From assembly GCA_901472505.1 (NCBI GenBank), contig LR590468.1:2827501-2891500 (forward strand): a stretch of DNA of 64,000 bases, in the 5' to 3' direction. The stretch's first letter is position 1, and every line of letters begins with the position of its first letter. This document shows, one piece after another, positions 38,692 to 49,119 of this stretch. The notes under the pieces are model-generated. The model made no database searches. It had not been told where the DNA came from and saw only the letters and a list, made by a program, of their open reading frames with translations. The position numbers and the translations under genes were made by a program. This DNA is from Proteus vulgaris. Lineage in GTDB: Bacteria > Pseudomonadota > Gammaproteobacteria > Enterobacterales > Enterobacteriaceae.

Positions 38692-41274
38692 TCAGCCAAC
38701 AACGATGTTCAGTAATTTTCCTGGAACATAGATGACTTTACGAATAGTCACATCTTCCAAGTATTTAGCAACACTGTACTCTTTTGTTGCCATTTCCTGA
38801 ACATATTCTTTTTCTGAATTAGCCGGAACAGTGACACGACCGCGAACTTTACCATTCACTTGAACGATAATCAGTTTAGTGTCATCAATCATGGCTTCTT
38901 TATCAGCAATAGGCCATGGTGCAACATCAACGTCTTCTTTTCCACCTAATGCTTTCCACATCACAAAACAAGCGTGAGGGATGATAGGTGAAAGCATACG
39001 AACGATGGCTTCTAATGCTTCTTGCATTAATGCACGATCTTGTTCTGTTTCTTGACTTGCACGAGTTAATTTATTCATTAACTCCATGATAGCAGCAATC
39101 GCAGTATTGAAGGCTAAACGACGGCCTACATCATCAGATACTTTTGCGATAGTTTTGTGTAAGTCACGGCGTAAATCTTTTTGTTCTTCTGTTAATGAAG
39201 ACAGATTAAGCGATTGTGTCGCTCCTTTTTGAGTGTGCTCGTGCACTAAACGCCATAAACGACGTAAGAAGCGGTTAGCACCTTCAACGCTAGATTCTTG
39301 CCATTCAAGTGTTAATTCTGGTGGCGCCGCAAACATCATAAATAAACGAACGGTGTCTGCACCATAACGTTCAACCATTGTTTGTGGGTCGATACCGTTA
39401 TTTTTAGACTTAGACATTTTGCTCATGCCGGCATAAGTCAGTTCATGACCAGCACTGTCAGTCGCTTTTATGATGCGATTTTTTTCATCACGTTCAACAA
39501 TCGCTTCTGCTGGTGATACCCAGTGGCGAGCACCATCTTCACCCGTGTAATAGAACGCATCAGCGAGTACCATACCTTGGCATAGTAAGCGTTTGGCGGG
39601 TTCATCTGAGTTTACCAAACCTGCATCACGCATCAGTTTATGGAAAAAACGGAAATACATTAAGTGCATGATTGCGTGTTCAATACCACCAATATACCAG
39701 TCAACAGGTAACCAATAGTTAGCAGCTTTTGGATCTAACATGCCTTTATCATAATCAGGGCAGGTATAACGAGCGTAATACCAAGATGATTCCATAAAGG
39801 TGTCAAAAGTATCCGTTTCACGCAGTGCGGGTTGACTATTAATGGTGGTTTTCGCCCACTCAGGATCGGCTTTGATTGGACTGGTGATACCGTCCATTTT
39901 TACATCTTCTGGCAGGATAACGGGGAGTTGATCTTCAGGAACAGGAACAACAGTGCCGTCTTCTAAGGTTGCCATTGGAATTGGCGCTCCCCAGTAACGT
40001 TGACGAGAAACTCCCCAGTCACGTAAACGATAGTTAACTTTGCGTTCACCAACACCCATTTGTGCAAGTTTATCTGCAATAGCGTTAAAGCCAGCTTGAT
40101 TATCTAAACCAGAAAATTCACCAGAGTTAATTAGGCTATTTTTCTCGGTTAATGCACCTTCAGATAAGTCAGGTTGGTTACCTTCAGCATCAGCAATAAC
40201 GGCTTTAATAGGTAAGTTATATTTGGTTGCAAATTCCCAGTCACGTTCATCATGACCCGGAACTGCCATCACGGCACCTGTGCCGTATTCCATTAATACA
40301 AAGTTAGCAACCCAAATAGCCACTTTTTCTTTGGATAATGGGTGAATAGCATAAAGACCAGTGGCAATCCCTTTTTTCTCCATTGTCGCCATATCGGCTT
40401 CTGCCATTTTCATGTTGCGGCATTCATCAATGAAGTGCTGAATTTCAGGGTTATTTTGAGCGGCTTTTTGTGCTAATGGGTGACCAGCTGCAACAGCGAC
40501 ATAAGTCACGCCCATAAAAGTATCAGGACGTGTTGTGTAAACTGTCATTTTGTCGTTGCTATCGGCAACATCAAATGTGATTTCGACACCTTCTGAGCGG
40601 CCAATCCAGTTACGTTGCATGGTTTTTACTTGTTCTGGCCATTCATCTAACGTATCTAAATCGTTTAACAACTCTTCTGCATAATCGGTAATTTTGATAA
40701 ACCACTGTGGAATTTCTTTACGTTCAACAGGGGTATCACAACGCCAGCAACAGCCATCAATAACTTGTTCATTAGCTAATACGGTTAAATCATGTGGACA
40801 CCAGTTAACAGCAGAGGTTTTTTTATACACTAAGCCTTTCTCATATAACTTAGTAAAGAACCACTGTTCCCAACGATAATATTCTGGTGTACATGTTGTG
40901 ACTTCACGATCCCAATCGTAACCAAAACCCAGTTTCTTTAACTGGTTTTTCATGTAATCGATGTTTTCGTAAGTCCATGGCGCAGGCGCGGTATTGTTTT
41001 TTACTGCGGCACCTTCAGCGGGTAGACCAAACGCATCCCAACCGATAGGTTGTAAGACGTTTTTACCTTGCATACGTTGATAACGGGAAATCACGTCACC
41101 AATGGTGTAGTTACGGACGTGTCCCATGTGTAGTCGACCAGAAGGATAAGGTAGCATTGACAGGCAGTAATATTTTTCTTTGTTATTATCTTCTGTCACT
41201 TTAAATGTATTGTTCTTTTCCCAGTGTTCCTGGATAGTTTGCTCTATATCTTCGGGACGATATTGTTCTTGCAT
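38692..41274 (-). CDS. leuS: Leucyl-tRNA synthetase
   Basis: 860 residues, exactly the E. coli length. Class I signatures are present: the HIGH-type motif in [19 protein letters not shown] near residue 42 and KMSKS in [12 protein letters not shown] near residue 617. The CP1 editing domain lies between ([13 protein letters not shown], with the [15 protein letters not shown] loop), and [12 protein letters not shown] marks the zinc-like region. It charges tRNA-Leu, two copies of which lie at 58574-59189. First gene of the leuS-lptE-holA-nadD group. Confidence 0.98.
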   Translation of the reverse strand: MQEQYRPEDIEQTIQEHWEKNNTFKVTEDNNKEKYYCLSMLPYPSGRLHMGHVRNYTIGDVISRYQRMQGKNVLQPIGWDAFGLPAEGAAVKNNTAPAPWTYENIDYMKNQLKKLGFGYDWDREVTTCTPEYYRWEQWFFTKLYEKGLVYKKTSAVNWCPHDLTVLANEQVIDGCCWRCDTPVERKEIPQWFIKITDYAEELLNDLDTLDEWPEQVKTMQRNWIGRSEGVEITFDVADSNDKMTVYTTRPDTFMGVTYVAVAAGHPLAQKAAQNNPEIQHFIDECRNMKMAEADMATMEKKGIATGLYAIHPLSKEKVAIWVANFVLMEYGTGAVMAVPGHDERDWEFATKYNLPIKAVIADAEGNQPDLSEGALTEKNSLINSGEFSGLDNQAGFNAIADKLAQMGVGERKVNYRLRDWGVSRQRYWGAPIPMATLEDGTVVPVPEDQLPVILPEDVKMDGITSPIKADPEWAKTTINSQPALRETDTFDTFMESSWYYARYTCPDYDKGMLDPKAANYWLPVDWYIGGIEHAIMHLMYFRFFHKLMRDAGLVNSDEPAKRLLCQGMVLADAFYYTGEDGARHWVSPAEAIVERDEKNRIIKATDSAGHELTYAGMSKMSKSKNNGIDPQTMVERYGADTVRLFMMFAAPPELTLEWQESSVEGANRFLRRLWRLVHEHTQKGATQSLNLSSLTEEQKDLRRDLHKTIAKVSDDVGRRLAFNTAIAAIMELMNKLTRASQETEQDRALMQEALEAIVRMLSPIIPHACFVMWKALGGKEDVDVAPWPIADKEAMIDDTKLIIVQVNGKVRGRVTVPANSEKEYVQEMATKEYSVAKYLEDVTIRKVIYVPGKLLNIVVG

Positions 41275-41608
41275 GGCACCGATAATCCTATGGTGAATTA
41301 ATGGCTACCGGAGGGTAACCGCTATAATGAAATTAAGACTCGCATAGCATAGCTGATTTTGTCTAATAGCCACAACAGTCTTTCTTAATGAAAGCCATTG
41401 TTTGCCTAACTTTTTCTAGAGAATTGCGAGATATGCTGAAAATAAACACTATTTTAGTGTAATAAATGCGTGATTTTTGGTGAAAATGTTTTGATATTGC
41501 GGAAAATAAGAATTAATTGATATTAAGTTGCAAGGTTTATTTAAATCAGTTTGTTTGCTGACGCACATAAAGTACGTCAGCAAATATTAATCATGATGAG
41601 GTGAATAA
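41275..41608. other. Intergenic region gltL / leuS
   Basis: 334 bases. It contains the leuS promoter region on one side and the gltL terminator hairpin on the other. No open frame of note and no other structure seen. Confidence 0.5.
41554..41584 (-). terminator. Hairpin terminator after gltL
   Basis: TTTGCTGACG and CGTCAGCAAA form a 10-bp stem, about 25 bases after the gltL stop. The downstream T-tract is weak, so it may be partial or Rho-assisted. Confidence 0.65.
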
Positions 41609-42331
41609 TTAGTGTAGAATTTTTGCGAGGAAATCTTTTGCACGATCTGATTTTGGATTATCAAAAAAATCATTTTTAGGTCTATCTTCTACAATGCGTC
41701 CTTCATCCATAAAAATAATGCGGTCAGCAACTTTTTTAGCAAATCCCATTTCATGGGTTACTACCATCATGGTCATACCTTCATTAGCTAGCTCAACCAT
41801 AACATCCAGTACTTCATTTATCATTTCAGGGTCAAGTGCGGAAGTCGGTTCATCAAACAACATTGCGATAGGATCCATACACAAAGCACGAGCAATTGCG
41901 ACACGTTGTTGGCCACCAGAAAGTTGAGCAGGATATTTATTCGCATGACTTGATAAGCCAACACGTTCTAATAACTTTAAGCCTTTTTCTTTTGCCGCAT
42001 CTTTATTTCTATTGAGTACTTTGACTTGTGCCAGTGTAAGATTTTCAATAATAGAGAGGTGAGGGAAGAGCTCAAAATGTTGAAACACCATACCAACTTT
42101 TGCGCGTAATTTGGCAAGATCCGTATGCTTATCATTAACTAGGGTTCCATTAACGAGGATCTCGCCTTGTTGTATGGGTTCTAAGCCATTAACAGTTTTG
42201 ATCAGTGTTGATTTACCTGAACCTGAAGGCCCACAGACAACAACAACTTCCCCCTTTTTAACTTCAGTGGAACATTCAGTCAGTACTTGAAACTGACCAT
42301 ACCATTTTGATACATCTTTTAGGGAAATCAT
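41609..42331 (-). CDS. gltL: Glutamate/aspartate ABC ATPase GltL
   Basis: 240 residues, a complete polar-amino-acid ABC ATPase: Walker [14 protein letters not shown]-loop [12 protein letters not shown], signature [14 protein letters not shown], Walker [14 protein letters not shown] and H-loop VVTHEMGFA. It powers GltJK. It starts directly at the end of gltK (no gap) as last gene of gltIJKL. E. coli GltL is 241 residues. Confidence 0.95.
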   Translation of the reverse strand: MISLKDVSKWYGQFQVLTECSTEVKKGEVVVVCGPSGSGKSTLIKTVNGLEPIQQGEILVNGTLVNDKHTDLAKLRAKVGMVFQHFELFPHLSIIENLTLAQVKVLNRNKDAAKEKGLKLLERVGLSSHANKYPAQLSGGQQRVAIARALCMDPIAMLFDEPTSALDPEMINEVLDVMVELANEGMTMMVVTHEMGFAKKVADRIIFMDEGRIVEDRPKNDFFDNPKSDRAKDFLAKILH

Positions 42332-43006
42332 CTAGGTAGTCCTTTTTTTAAGAAAGTTCACTAACATTGAAGCTGCGAAGCTAATGACAAAATAAACAAA
42401 ACCTGCAAAGAGGATCATCTCAACTTGTGTACCGTCTCGTTCACCAATATTTGCCGCCGTTCTGAAGAAGTCAGTGAGGCTTAATACGTAAACTAAGGAT
42501 GTATCTTGAAATAAGACAATACCTTGGGTGAGTAAAAGCGGGATCATAGCTCTAAATGCTTGAGGTAAAATCACTAAACGCATTGTTTGTGATTTGGTCA
42601 TTCCTAATGCAAGTGAGGCGGAAAATTGTCCTTTACTCACACTTTGAATACCTGCTCTTATAATTTCAGAGTAGTACGCTGCTTCAAATAAAGAAAACGC
42701 TATCATTGCTGAAATTAAACGGATATCACTTTTCGGTGAAAGCCCTAGAACATTTTGTAATATGTTAGGCACAATTAAATAAAACCACAGCAATACCATG
42801 ACTAATGGAATAGAACGAAAGGTATTAACGTAAGCAACCGCAAACCAACTAATTGGTTTAAAGGTAGACAGGCGCATAACAGCAAGCACCGTTCCCCATA
42901 AAATACCAACCACAATGGCGGTGATAGTGATTTTTAAAGTGATTGCCATGCCATCGATTAAAAATGGTAGGCTTGGAACAACGGAACTCCAGTCAAATTC
43001 GTACAT
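42332..43006 (-). CDS. gltK: Glutamate/aspartate ABC permease GltK
   Basis: 224 residues, about five membrane helices, HisM family. The EAA loop is [28 protein letters not shown]. It pairs with GltJ to form the transport path. Its first base is the last base of the gltJ stop region, so the genes are translationally coupled. Length equals E. coli GltK (224). Confidence 0.95.
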   Translation of the reverse strand: MYEFDWSSVVPSLPFLIDGMAITLKITITAIVVGILWGTVLAVMRLSTFKPISWFAVAYVNTFRSIPLVMVLLWFYLIVPNILQNVLGLSPKSDIRLISAMIAFSLFEAAYYSEIIRAGIQSVSKGQFSASLALGMTKSQTMRLVILPQAFRAMIPLLLTQGIVLFQDTSLVYVLSLTDFFRTAANIGERDGTQVEMILFAGFVYFVISFAASMLVNFLKKRTT

Positions 43007-43746
43007 TATTGACCTCCTGTTGTGCCGGGTAAGCGAACGCGTTTTTCAAGCCAATGCATTATTAACATAATGACGACGTTGATGAAGACATAGGCAAGAG
43101 TGATGGCTGTGAATGACTCATACGCTTTCGCTGAATAATCGAGTAGCTTGTTTGCTTGTGCAGCCATATCAATTAACCCGATAGTAGAGGCAATCGCCGA
43201 GTTTTTTACGAGGTTAAGCATTTCTGAAGTCATGGGGGGAATAATGACACGATAAGCATTAGGCAATAAAACATAACGATAGGTTTGAGGTAAGGTTAAA
43301 CCCAAAGCAAGCCCTGCAGCTTTTTGTCCACGAGGTAATGAGTTGATTGCTGCTCTGACTTGTTCACACATACGTGCCGCAGTAAATAAGCCTAAGCAGA
43401 GAACTGAAGAGACAAAAAATTGTACATTTGGCGCTAAGTCCATTTTAAACCAGTCGCCAATAGATTGAGGTAAAAGTTCAGGGATGACTAAATACCACGT
43501 AAAGAATTGTACGATAAGTGGCACATTACGGAATAATTCAACATAAACAGTGCCTAAGCTAGAAAGCCAACGATTAGGTACAGTCCGTAGAATTCCGAAT
43601 AGAGAACCAACAAGAAAGGCAATAACCCAAGCGCATAACGATAAGGCAATGGTGACTTGGAAACCGGAAATCAGCCATCCTAAGTATGTGGTGTTTCCGA
43701 ATGGGGCTTCTTGGAAGAATATCCCCCAATCCCAATCAATCGACAT
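43006..43746 (-). CDS. gltJ: Glutamate/aspartate ABC permease GltJ
   Basis: 246 residues, as in E. coli. The start [15 protein letters not shown] (43746) has a near-perfect GGAGGTG seven bases upstream; the frame is open a further 23 codons but those overlap the intercistronic hairpin. The EAA loop is [30 protein letters not shown]. It forms the permease with GltK. Confidence 0.95.
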   Translation of the reverse strand: MSIDWDWGIFFQEAPFGNTTYLGWLISGFQVTIALSLCAWVIAFLVGSLFGILRTVPNRWLSSLGTVYVELFRNVPLIVQFFTWYLVIPELLPQSIGDWFKMDLAPNVQFFVSSVLCLGLFTAARMCEQVRAAINSLPRGQKAAGLALGLTLPQTYRYVLLPNAYRVIIPPMTSEMLNLVKNSAIASTIGLIDMAAQANKLLDYSAKAYESFTAITLAYVFINVVIMLIMHWLEKRVRLPGTTGGQ

Positions 43747-43769
43747 GATTTCACCTCCGGTGAAAAATA

Positions 43770-43790
43770 GGGGCAGGGAACGACTGCCCC
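43770..43790 (-). terminator. Intercistronic hairpin between gltI and gltJ
   Basis: GGGGCAG and CTGCCCC pair around a 7-base loop and are followed on the minus strand by TATTTTT. As in many binding-protein operons, it probably lets most transcripts end after gltI, or protects them, so that the periplasmic protein is in excess. Confidence 0.7.
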
Positions 43791-43860
43791 AAACTTCACT
43801 GATCTGTCTGTCCAACAGATACTTTATAATTATTTGTTTGTATCAACTACGTATGTATTT

Positions 43861-44754
43861 TTAATTCAATGCTTTATCATTTGGCGATGCAAATAAGGCT
43901 TTCATTTCATCAGAGATAGTGAATTCTAGATTAAGGTTTTTAGGTGGAATAGGGGCGTTAAACCAGCGATTGAATGATTTTTCTGCCTCACCGGATTTTT
44001 GTGCATTCGCGATAGTCTCATCAATTAACGCTTTGAATTGGGCATCGTCTTTACGCAACATACAGCCATAAGCCTCTTCAGATTGTGGGGTTCCTACAAT
44101 TTCCCATTGACCTGGTTTTTTCGCTTTAGCACGTTCTCCAGCAAGTAATGCATCATCCATCATAAAGGCAACAGCACGTCCTGATTCAAGTGTACGGAAT
44201 GAGTCTCCATGATCTTTTGCGCTGATAATGCGCATATTCATTTTTTTCTCATCATTAAGTTTGTTGAGTAATATTTCAGACGTTGTTCCTGAGGTGACAA
44301 CGACGTTTTTACCAGATAGATCAGCAAAATCTTTAATTCCACTGTCTTTTTTTGCGAGTAAACGTGTACCTACGATGAAAATAGTATTAGAGAAACTGGC
44401 TTGTTGCTGGCGAGCTTCATTATTGGTTGTTGAGCCACATTCAAAATCAAAGGTGCCATTTTGTAATAATGGAATACGATTCTGAGAAGTGATAGGAATG
44501 AGGCGAACTTGCAGGTTAGGTTTGCCTATTTTATCTTTCACAGCTTGTACAATCAGGTTGGAATAGTCTTGGGAATAACCCACCACTTTTTGTTGATTAT
44601 CATAGTAAGAGAAAGGAACTGAGGATTCCCGGTGCCCGACGATAATAATATCGTTGTCATTGATTTTCTTTAAGGTTCCAGTGAGTTCTTCTGCCTGCAC
44701 AGCTCCTGCAGCCCCTAAAATCATTAATGATAATGCTAGTTTACGCATGCGCAT
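43861..44754 (-). CDS. gltI: Glutamate/aspartate-binding protein GltI
   Basis: 297 residues with a signal peptide cleaved near AVQAEELTG. The mature protein is a type II solute-binding protein very close to E. coli GltI (GHRESSVPFSYYDNQQKVVG, CGSTTNNEARQQ, TSGTTSEILLNKL, AFMMDDALLAG). It binds glutamate and aspartate in the periplasm and hands them to GltJKL. Two Met codons (MRMRK) are possible starts. First gene of the operon, 106 bases from gltJ. Confidence 0.95.
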   Translation of the reverse strand: MRMRKLALSLMILGAAGAVQAEELTGTLKKINDNDIIIVGHRESSVPFSYYDNQQKVVGYSQDYSNLIVQAVKDKIGKPNLQVRLIPITSQNRIPLLQNGTFDFECGSTTNNEARQQQASFSNTIFIVGTRLLAKKDSGIKDFADLSGKNVVVTSGTTSEILLNKLNDEKKMNMRIISAKDHGDSFRTLESGRAVAFMMDDALLAGERAKAKKPGQWEIVGTPQSEEAYGCMLRKDDAQFKALIDETIANAQKSGEAEKSFNRWFNAPIPPKNLNLEFTISDEMKALFASPNDKALN

Positions 44755-45119
44755 AATAACTCCTGTCGTAGTGATAAGTGATATTGGTGATTTGCTTTGT
44801 GTTGCTTTTTTGTTTTAATTTGTTTTGATAATGTTAATAGATAGAACAAATAACATACTGTTGGGAAGTGCAATTTGTGAAATACGAGAGGTATCTCTCA
44901 ATAAAAGAATGAAATCAAATATGATTGATTGTTTTTTTGGAAGTTGTTTTCAATATTTAAAAATATTGTAGTAGAAACCTTATAGAAATAAAGGTTAAAG
45001 ATGAAAAATTGAGATAATAGAAAAAATAAAATAAGTAGGGATTTGTAAAGTTTGTCTTAAGGAGTTGTTTGTCTGTAGATTACCGTTAAGATAACGGGTC
45101 ATATTGATGAGGAACATCT
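44755..45119. other. Divergent promoter region gltI / scsA
   Basis: 365 AT-rich bases between divergent operons. The only striking element is the inverted repeat CCGTTA-AGA-TAACGG at 45083-45097, 22 bases before the scsA start. It could be an operator or a leader hairpin. No coding sequence seen. Confidence 0.5.
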
Positions 45120-45509
45120 ATGAGTAATTGGCGGTCAGGTCGCTGGCTAGTGGTGATAACAGTTTTGCTGATATTGTGTTGTATTGTTCAGCGTTCATTA
45201 GGTGCCCACATCATTAGTGAGCGCTTAGCAACGGCTGTTTCCCAAACACAATACCCACTATCAATACCAATTGCTGATGAGAATAGTGCAATAGAACATA
45301 CTTATTCACTGTCTACCTGTGAATTAAGTGCTAAATCATTATTATCTGTACCTCCAATAACCATAGAGCCGTTTTTCCATTCATGGGCAGTACTATTATT
45401 GTTGAGTATGGCTGCTATCTATGTTTCACGTCAGCGTAGCCAAAAAAAACACCATCATCCACCTCCACCGATAAGACTTCACCTTCATTATTGTATTTTG
45501 AGGGATTAG
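45120..45509 (+). CDS. scsA: Suppressor of copper sensitivity protein ScsA-like
   Basis: 129 residues. One N-terminal membrane helix (about residues 9-29), a periplasmic stretch of about 75 residues with a single Cys (LSTCELSAKS), a second helix (about 88-104), and a basic, His-rich end (KKHHHPPPPIRLHLHY). Assignment rests mainly on position before scsBCD and on small size. The His-rich tail could bind copper, but that is inference. GAGG lies 11 bases upstream of the ATG. An 85-base gap separates it from scsB. Confidence 0.75.
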   Translation: MSNWRSGRWLVVITVLLILCCIVQRSLGAHIISERLATAVSQTQYPLSIPIADENSAIEHTYSLSTCELSAKSLLSVPPITIEPFFHSWAVLLLLSMAAIYVSRQRSQKKHHHPPPPIRLHLHYCILRD

Positions 45510-45594
45510 AAATTTCCTTTTAGCTAAAAAATTGCACGTCTATTTTAGGACGTCGCTTTGTGTGTAGCGTTGTAGGAATTTTTAGGGAGTTGTT

Positions 45595-47634
45595 ATGTTT
45601 CGTTCTTTTGTTATAGCGTTGGTATTAACGCTATTTACGTTATCTCCATCTCAAGCAGCAGATACAGGCTGGTTAGCCATGCCTGATAATTCTCACGCAC
45701 AAGTTAGGGCGACAGCACAAAAGTCACCAACGGGTGATGTGAAAATGTTACTTGAAGTACAACTTGAATCTGGGTGGAAAACCTATTGGCGTTCACCAGG
45801 GGAAGGTGGCGTTGCACCTGAAATTAATTGGTCACAAGATGTGAGTACGATGATATGGCATTGGCCATCACCTTCAGCTTTTGATGTTGCAGGTATTCAC
45901 ACTCAAGGCTATGACAAACAAGTTACTTTTCCTATTGAATTAACATCCGTTAATGCTGAACGTTTAACGGGTGTTTTAACGTTATCAACATGCAGTAATG
46001 TCTGTATTTTAACGGACTACACTTTACATTTGGATCTCACAGAGCCTGCCCCTTCTGATTTTGAATGGCAATATAGTCAGGCGATGGCAAAAACCCCTGT
46101 TGGTACAGGACTCATCTCTTCGGTTTCTTCTGCTTATAATAATAGTCAGCTCACAATCTCTTTACAAAAAGAGCAAGGAGATTGGGTTAAACCTAATATT
46201 TATCTCGATCCTCCAGAAGGTATGCTTTACGGTATTCCCAAGTTAAATCATAAAGATAATAATTTGATTGTCTCTGTTGATGTGACTGATGATTGGGGCG
46301 ATGATGCGGGTGATATTTCAGGTAAAGCTCTCTCATTTGTTATTACTGACCAAGGTTTTTCTCGTCAAGTTAACGACACAATAGGGAAGGGAGAAATAGG
46401 TACTGTTTCTTCTTCTCATTCAAGTGTTGGACTATGGAGTATTCTTGCTTTTGCACTATTAGGTGGGTTGATCCTAAATTTAATGCCTTGCGTATTGCCA
46501 GTGCTCGCGATGAAATTGGGTTCGATTTTACATCTTGAAAATCGTGATAAAGGAGTTATTCGTAAGCAATTTTCGGTGTCTGTTTTAGGTATTTTAGTTT
46601 CTTTTTGGGCACTTGCTCTATTTATGACAGGCTTACGTTATAGCCAAGAAGCTTTAGGTTGGGGAATTCAGTTCCAAAGCCCTTGGTTTATTGGGTTTAT
46701 GGTGTTGGTGACCGCTATTTTTACAGCTAATTTATTGGGTTTATTTGAGTTACGTTTAAGTAGCAATATGAATACTAAAATGGCAACGGCGGGAGGACAG
46801 GGATATGGTCGTCATTTTTGGGAAGGTGCTTTTGCTACTTTGCTAGCCACACCTTGTTCCGCACCATTTTTAGGTACCGCAGTCGCTTATGCTCTGATTG
46901 CTCCGTTAAGTGAGTTATGGCTTATTTTTACTGCATTAGGGATAGGAATGAGTTTGCCTTGGATCTTAGTGGCAGTATTCCCATCTGTTGCAAAAGTGCT
47001 ACCAAAACCCGGAAAATGGATGAATCGTCTAAGAGTTGTTTTAGGCTTTATGATGCTACTGTCTAGTATTTGGCTTATTACACTTTTAATCCCTCATTTG
47101 GGAATGCCTATTGTTGCCGGTATTTTTATTACGATTACTTTGCTTTTATTACTCGCAATTGCACGGCACTATGGTAAAAAAACGGTACTTATTTCTACGG
47201 TGATTGCCCTATTTTTAGGGGGAAGTACTTACTTTTTTGTTGCTCAACCAGAAAGCCATACATTTACAGGTCAAGATTCAGTCAATTGGCAGCCTTTATC
47301 TGAAGAAGCAATACACCAAGCATTGGCTGATAATAAACGTGTATTTGTTGATGTGACGGCAGATTGGTGTGTAACCTGCAAAGCAAACAAATACAATGTA
47401 TTATTGCGAGAAGATATTCAGGCGGCATTGTCAGCACCGGATGTCGTTGCATTAAGGGGGGATTGGACTAAACCCTCTGATAAAATCACCCAGTTTTTAA
47501 AACAACGTGGTCAAGTTGCTGTGCCTTTTAACCAAATTTATGGACCTTGCCATAAAGATGGCGTGGTTTTACCCCCACTTTTAAATAAAGATTCAACATT
47601 GACTATTCTTTCAGAGGCTAAAGGAGCCCAATAA
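45595..47634 (+). CDS. scsB: DsbD-like membrane thiol reductase ScsB
   Basis: 679 residues. Signal peptide (SPSQAADTG), then a large periplasmic N-terminal domain, eight membrane helices with the two redox Cys of the DsbD core (LNLMPCVLPVLAMK and LATPCSAPFLG), and a C-terminal thioredoxin domain with CVTC (VTADWCVTCKANKY). The N-terminal domain has CSNVC. It moves electrons from cytoplasmic thioredoxin to periplasmic ScsC. The stop overlaps the scsC start by one base. Confidence 0.95.
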   Translation: MFRSFVIALVLTLFTLSPSQAADTGWLAMPDNSHAQVRATAQKSPTGDVKMLLEVQLESGWKTYWRSPGEGGVAPEINWSQDVSTMIWHWPSPSAFDVAGIHTQGYDKQVTFPIELTSVNAERLTGVLTLSTCSNVCILTDYTLHLDLTEPAPSDFEWQYSQAMAKTPVGTGLISSVSSAYNNSQLTISLQKEQGDWVKPNIYLDPPEGMLYGIPKLNHKDNNLIVSVDVTDDWGDDAGDISGKALSFVITDQGFSRQVNDTIGKGEIGTVSSSHSSVGLWSILAFALLGGLILNLMPCVLPVLAMKLGSILHLENRDKGVIRKQFSVSVLGILVSFWALALFMTGLRYSQEALGWGIQFQSPWFIGFMVLVTAIFTANLLGLFELRLSSNMNTKMATAGGQGYGRHFWEGAFATLLATPCSAPFLGTAVAYALIAPLSELWLIFTALGIGMSLPWILVAVFPSVAKVLPKPGKWMNRLRVVLGFMMLLSSIWLITLLIPHLGMPIVAGIFITITLLLLLAIARHYGKKTVLISTVIALFLGGSTYFFVAQPESHTFTGQDSVNWQPLSEEAIHQALADNKRVFVDVTADWCVTCKANKYNVLLREDIQAALSAPDVVALRGDWTKPSDKITQFLKQRGQVAVPFNQIYGPCHKDGVVLPPLLNKDSTLTILSEAKGAQ

Positions 47635-48365
47635 TGAAAAAAACACTTTCTGCACTGGTTATCTCGTCATTACTTTTGGGTGCAAATGTGCAAGCGGCGG
47701 CATTAAGCGCTGATCAGGAAAAAGAAGTTCGTGCGCTGGTTCGTGATACCTTAATCAAAAATCCAGAAATTTTGGAAGAAGCTATTACTGCATTACAAGC
47801 ACAAAAAGCCGATGAGCAACAAGCTCAATTTCGTACTGCCTTAAAGGCAGAACACGACGCATTATATAACGATGCAGCAAGTCCTCGTATTGGTGCAAAA
47901 GACGCTAAGTTAGTGTTGGTTTCTTTTACTGATTATAATTGCCCTTACTGCAAACGTTTCGATCCATTATTAGAACAAATCACAAAAGATTATCCTGAAG
48001 TTGCTGTGGTAATTAAACCATTACCATTTAAAGGCGAAAGTTCTGCGAAAGCATCTCAAGCGGTACTTTCTGTATGGAAAGAAGATCCTAAAGCGTTCTT
48101 AGCGTTACACCAACGTTTAATGCAGAAGAAAACAATGCTAGATAATGCAAGTATTGATGATGCAATGAAAACAACCAATACAAGCAAAGTAAAATTAACG
48201 GATGACAGCTTAAAAGCGTTACAGAATAATTTAGATCTTTCTCGTAAATTAGGTATTCAGGGGACACCTGCAACGGTTGTTGGCGACATGGTTATCCCTG
48301 GTGCAGTAGATTACGCCCAGCTAGAAGTGATTGTTAAAGAACAACTGGCTAAAGTGAAAAAATAA
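47634..48365 (+). CDS. scsC: Trimeric disulfide isomerase ScsC
   Basis: 243 residues with a signal peptide (NVQAAALS). Residues after it form the helical trimerisation stalk (KEVRALVRDTLIKNPEILEE) and the flexible linker KADEQQAQFRT, described for the P. mirabilis protein as the shape-shifting element. A DsbA-like catalytic domain follows with CPYC (YNCPYCKRFDP) and the cis-Pro loop GTPATVV. It shuffles wrong disulfides in the periplasm and contributes to copper tolerance. It is kept reduced by ScsB. Recognition of the linker supports a Proteus host. Confidence 0.96.
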   Translation: MKKTLSALVISSLLLGANVQAAALSADQEKEVRALVRDTLIKNPEILEEAITALQAQKADEQQAQFRTALKAEHDALYNDAASPRIGAKDAKLVLVSFTDYNCPYCKRFDPLLEQITKDYPEVAVVIKPLPFKGESSAKASQAVLSVWKEDPKAFLALHQRLMQKKTMLDNASIDDAMKTTNTSKVKLTDDSLKALQNNLDLSRKLGIQGTPATVVGDMVIPGAVDYAQLEVIVKEQLAKVKK

Positions 48366-48868
48366 TGCATAGTCGCTTACGAAAATGGAGTAAAGAGCTG
48401 GTTGTTCTGGTGGTCATTTTCGTTGTAGCCTCTTTTGCAATGGATTGGTGGCGACAACCTACGCCACCCTCCTTAACGAATTTACCTGAACTTTATACGG
48501 TTGATAATAAAGTTGTTTCATTGACAGAATTGAGTGCTGAAAAGCCTTTATTAGTCTATTTTTGGGCAACTTGGTGTGGGGTTTGTAAATTTACGACACC
48601 GACCGTAAATTCGTTAGCCCAAGATGGTTATAACGTGACATCAGTGGCAATTCGATCTGGTGATAGTGCAAAGCTAGAGCGCGGTATTCAATCTAAAGGC
48701 CTTGTTTTCCCTGTTATTAATGATGAGCGCGGAAACATTTCGCAGCAGTGGGGAATTAGTGCTACACCTTCATTTGTGATTGTTTACAAAGGTGAAATGG
48801 TCGGCTTTACGAGTGGTTGGTCTTCTTCATGGGGACTAAAATTACGTTTATGGTGGGCTTCTTTTTAA
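48365..48868 (+). CDS. scsD: Membrane-anchored thioredoxin-like protein ScsD
   Basis: 167 residues. One N-terminal membrane helix (about residues 11-28), then a TlpA/ResA-type thioredoxin domain with CGVC (YFWATWCGVCKFTTP) and cis-Pro ATPSFVIV. It probably works with ScsB in the periplasm; its exact partner is unknown. Start overlaps the scsC stop by one base. Last gene of scsABCD. Confidence 0.93.
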   Translation: MHSRLRKWSKELVVLVVIFVVASFAMDWWRQPTPPSLTNLPELYTVDNKVVSLTELSAEKPLLVYFWATWCGVCKFTTPTVNSLAQDGYNVTSVAIRSGDSAKLERGIQSKGLVFPVINDERGNISQQWGISATPSFVIVYKGEMVGFTSGWSSSWGLKLRLWWASF

Positions 48869-49069
48869 ATTGGTTATCAGAGTTTAAGTGAAGAAAAAAT
48901 GATGCCAGGTAAGCTCGCAATAAAATAGATTATCTCATAAAGAAGATTCTTACGTCTGTGTTTAATTTTTTTTCTTGTGTATGTTGAGTCATTAACGCCT
49001 TTTCAGCAGTAATGCGTTTTGAGGTATTTATGTGTATTGGCACAATATTAATAGGAATAACGATTAGAG

Positions 49070-49112
49070 AAAGCCCAACCTAATTAATATTAACTTAATA
49101 GGGTTGGGCTTT
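49070..49112. terminator. Bidirectional terminator scsD / lnt
   Basis: AAAGCCCAACC and GGGTTGGGCTTT make an 11-bp stem with a 20-base AT loop between the convergent genes. T-runs are short on both sides. Confidence 0.75.
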
Positions 49113-49119
49113 ATTCATT

